From the NCBI GenBank assembly GCA_018969565.1, contig JAGWYC010000001.1, forward strand, positions 1 through 24,570: a DNA stretch of 24,570 nt, in the 5' to 3' direction. The stretch's first letter is position 1. Each line of letters starts with the position of its first letter. The notes below the pieces were generated by a model. That model had not been told where the DNA came from, ran no database searches, and saw nothing but the letters and a program-made list of their open reading frames with translations. The stretch comes from Bacteroidota bacterium (GTDB taxonomy: Bacteria > Bacteroidota > Bacteroidia > NS11-12g > UBA955). This document shows positions 23,851 through 24,570 of this stretch, piece after piece. The translations under genes and the position numbers were made by a program.

Positions 23851-24570
23851 TTAAGCATCTTTTAATTCAATGCCGTACACGGTTTTTACCCCCTTTTGTT
23901 TTCGTTCTTCCCTGCGGCGAATACCTTCCTGGTAATAAGCCTCGAGCGATGGTGCCGGGTTATTGTAAAAACCGAAGAGTTTCTTGCTGCTTTCATCCAT
24001 TTGGGCCGCGAAACCGTTCTCTGCAAAAATCTTATCCCACTGGAACTGTGGCTTCATGAATGATTTCCTCAGCACGTTGGCAATACAGCGGCGCTGTGCC
24101 CCATTGTGGTTGATTCCGCTGGCGTGGTAAGTGAGTGAGTTAAAAAAAAGCACGGAACCCGCTTTCATGGTTACCTGTACTTTGTGTTTTTCGATATAGT
24201 CGTCAGAAGGACGGTTGCGCAGGAGGTGTGAACCGGGAACAAACCAGGTAGCTCCGTTTTCAGCGGTGGTATCGTCAATGCAGTACAGCAGATTGAGGCT
24301 CAACATCACCTCCGGGGTAAACAGCGGTACATCCCGGTGAAAAAGGGTCGTGGGGTGGGTAAACTTGCTGGATGTATAAAATCCGTTGAAGGAATAATAC
24401 AGATAATCCCCCAGCAACTCCTGAGCTATTTCCATTACCGGCTGAACGGCTGCAAGCGGCAGAAACGCTTTATCAAGACTGATGATGCAGCGAAGGGTGC
24501 CCAATTCGTTCTCATTAATATGCTCCGGGTTAAAGTTGGCTTCGTACTGATGAATAAGGCTGTCAAATGC
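23851..24570 (-). CDS. Phytanoyl-CoA dioxygenase (PhyH) family Fe(II)/2-oxoglutarate oxygenase, N-terminus beyond the window
   Basis: The frame is open to the right edge, so only the last 239 residues are seen. The iron-binding facial triad is visible: HRD (His78, Asp80 of the visible part) in 'TTLFHRDVPLF', and the distal His149 in 'LTYHASGINH'. Arg160 or Arg161 probably binds 2-oxoglutarate. 'NGATWFVPGSHLL' at 105-117 is typical of PhyH. The C-terminus has a charged stretch (EGIRRREERKQKGVK). Such enzymes hydroxylate small molecules or carrier-bound substrates; in glycan loci they may modify a sugar or an acyl group, which is inference. It is followed after 30 bases by the LpxD-like gene. 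Confidence 0.82.
   Translation of the reverse strand, partial: AFDSLIHQYEANFNPEHINENELGTLRCIISLDKAFLPLAAVQPVMEIAQELLGDYLYYSFNGFYTSSKFTHPTTLFHRDVPLFTPEVMLSLNLLYCIDDTTAENGATWFVPGSHLLRNRPSDDYIEKHKVQVTMKAGSVLFFNSLTYHASGINHNGAQRRCIANVLRKSFMKPQFQWDKIFAENGFAAQMDESSKKLFGFYNNPAPSLEAYYQEGIRRREERKQKGVKTVYGIELKDA

Overview
The window looks like a chromosomal stretch from a member of the Bacteroidota. The evidence is the outer-membrane-type DUF5916 protein, the tatA-gatA-lytic transglycosylase gene order, and repeated matches to the Bacteroidota -7 promoter element TAnnTTTG just upstream of gene starts. Species cannot be read from the sequence alone. No tRNA, rRNA, CRISPR array or insertion sequence was seen. 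Coding density is very high, with one gene-poor stretch (20592-21154).

Left part (1-6160), mostly housekeeping. It holds the 3' end of a 4HBT-type thioesterase. A minus-strand operon follows: tatA, gatA, a MltD-like lytic transglycosylase homologue that appears to have lost its catalytic glutamate, and a CBM9/DUF5916 outer-membrane protein. frr (ribosome recycling factor) diverges from tatA.

Right part (6171-24570), a surface-polysaccharide locus. From the right edge, the minus-strand genes run: PhyH-type dioxygenase (cut by the edge), LpxD-like acyltransferase, glycosyltransferase, a second glycosyltransferase paralogous to the first, an unrecognised 334-aa protein, two GT4 glycosyltransferases, another GT4, an AsnB-type amidotransferase, a GT4, a WcaF-like acetyltransferase, a GT2 and finally purK. 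Two plus-strand islands sit inside it: a lone hexapeptide acyltransferase (21155-21634), and a GNAT / polysaccharide deacetylase / Wzy-like polymerase trio (12758-15962).

Together these genes suggest a heteropolysaccharide (O-antigen, capsule or exopolysaccharide) built by about seven glycosyltransferases. It would be modified by acylation, deacetylation and possibly amidation or hydroxylation, then polymerised by the Wzy-like protein. The initiating sugar-phosphate transferase, flippase, chain-length and export proteins and nucleotide-sugar synthesis genes are absent, so the locus probably continues past the right edge. Genes from asnB to purK overlap by 1-25 bases, which ties purine synthesis (purK) to the end of the polysaccharide operon. 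The best candidates for something undescribed are the 334-aa protein, the divergent paralogous glycosyltransferase pair, and the PhyH/AsnB/acyltransferase modification set.
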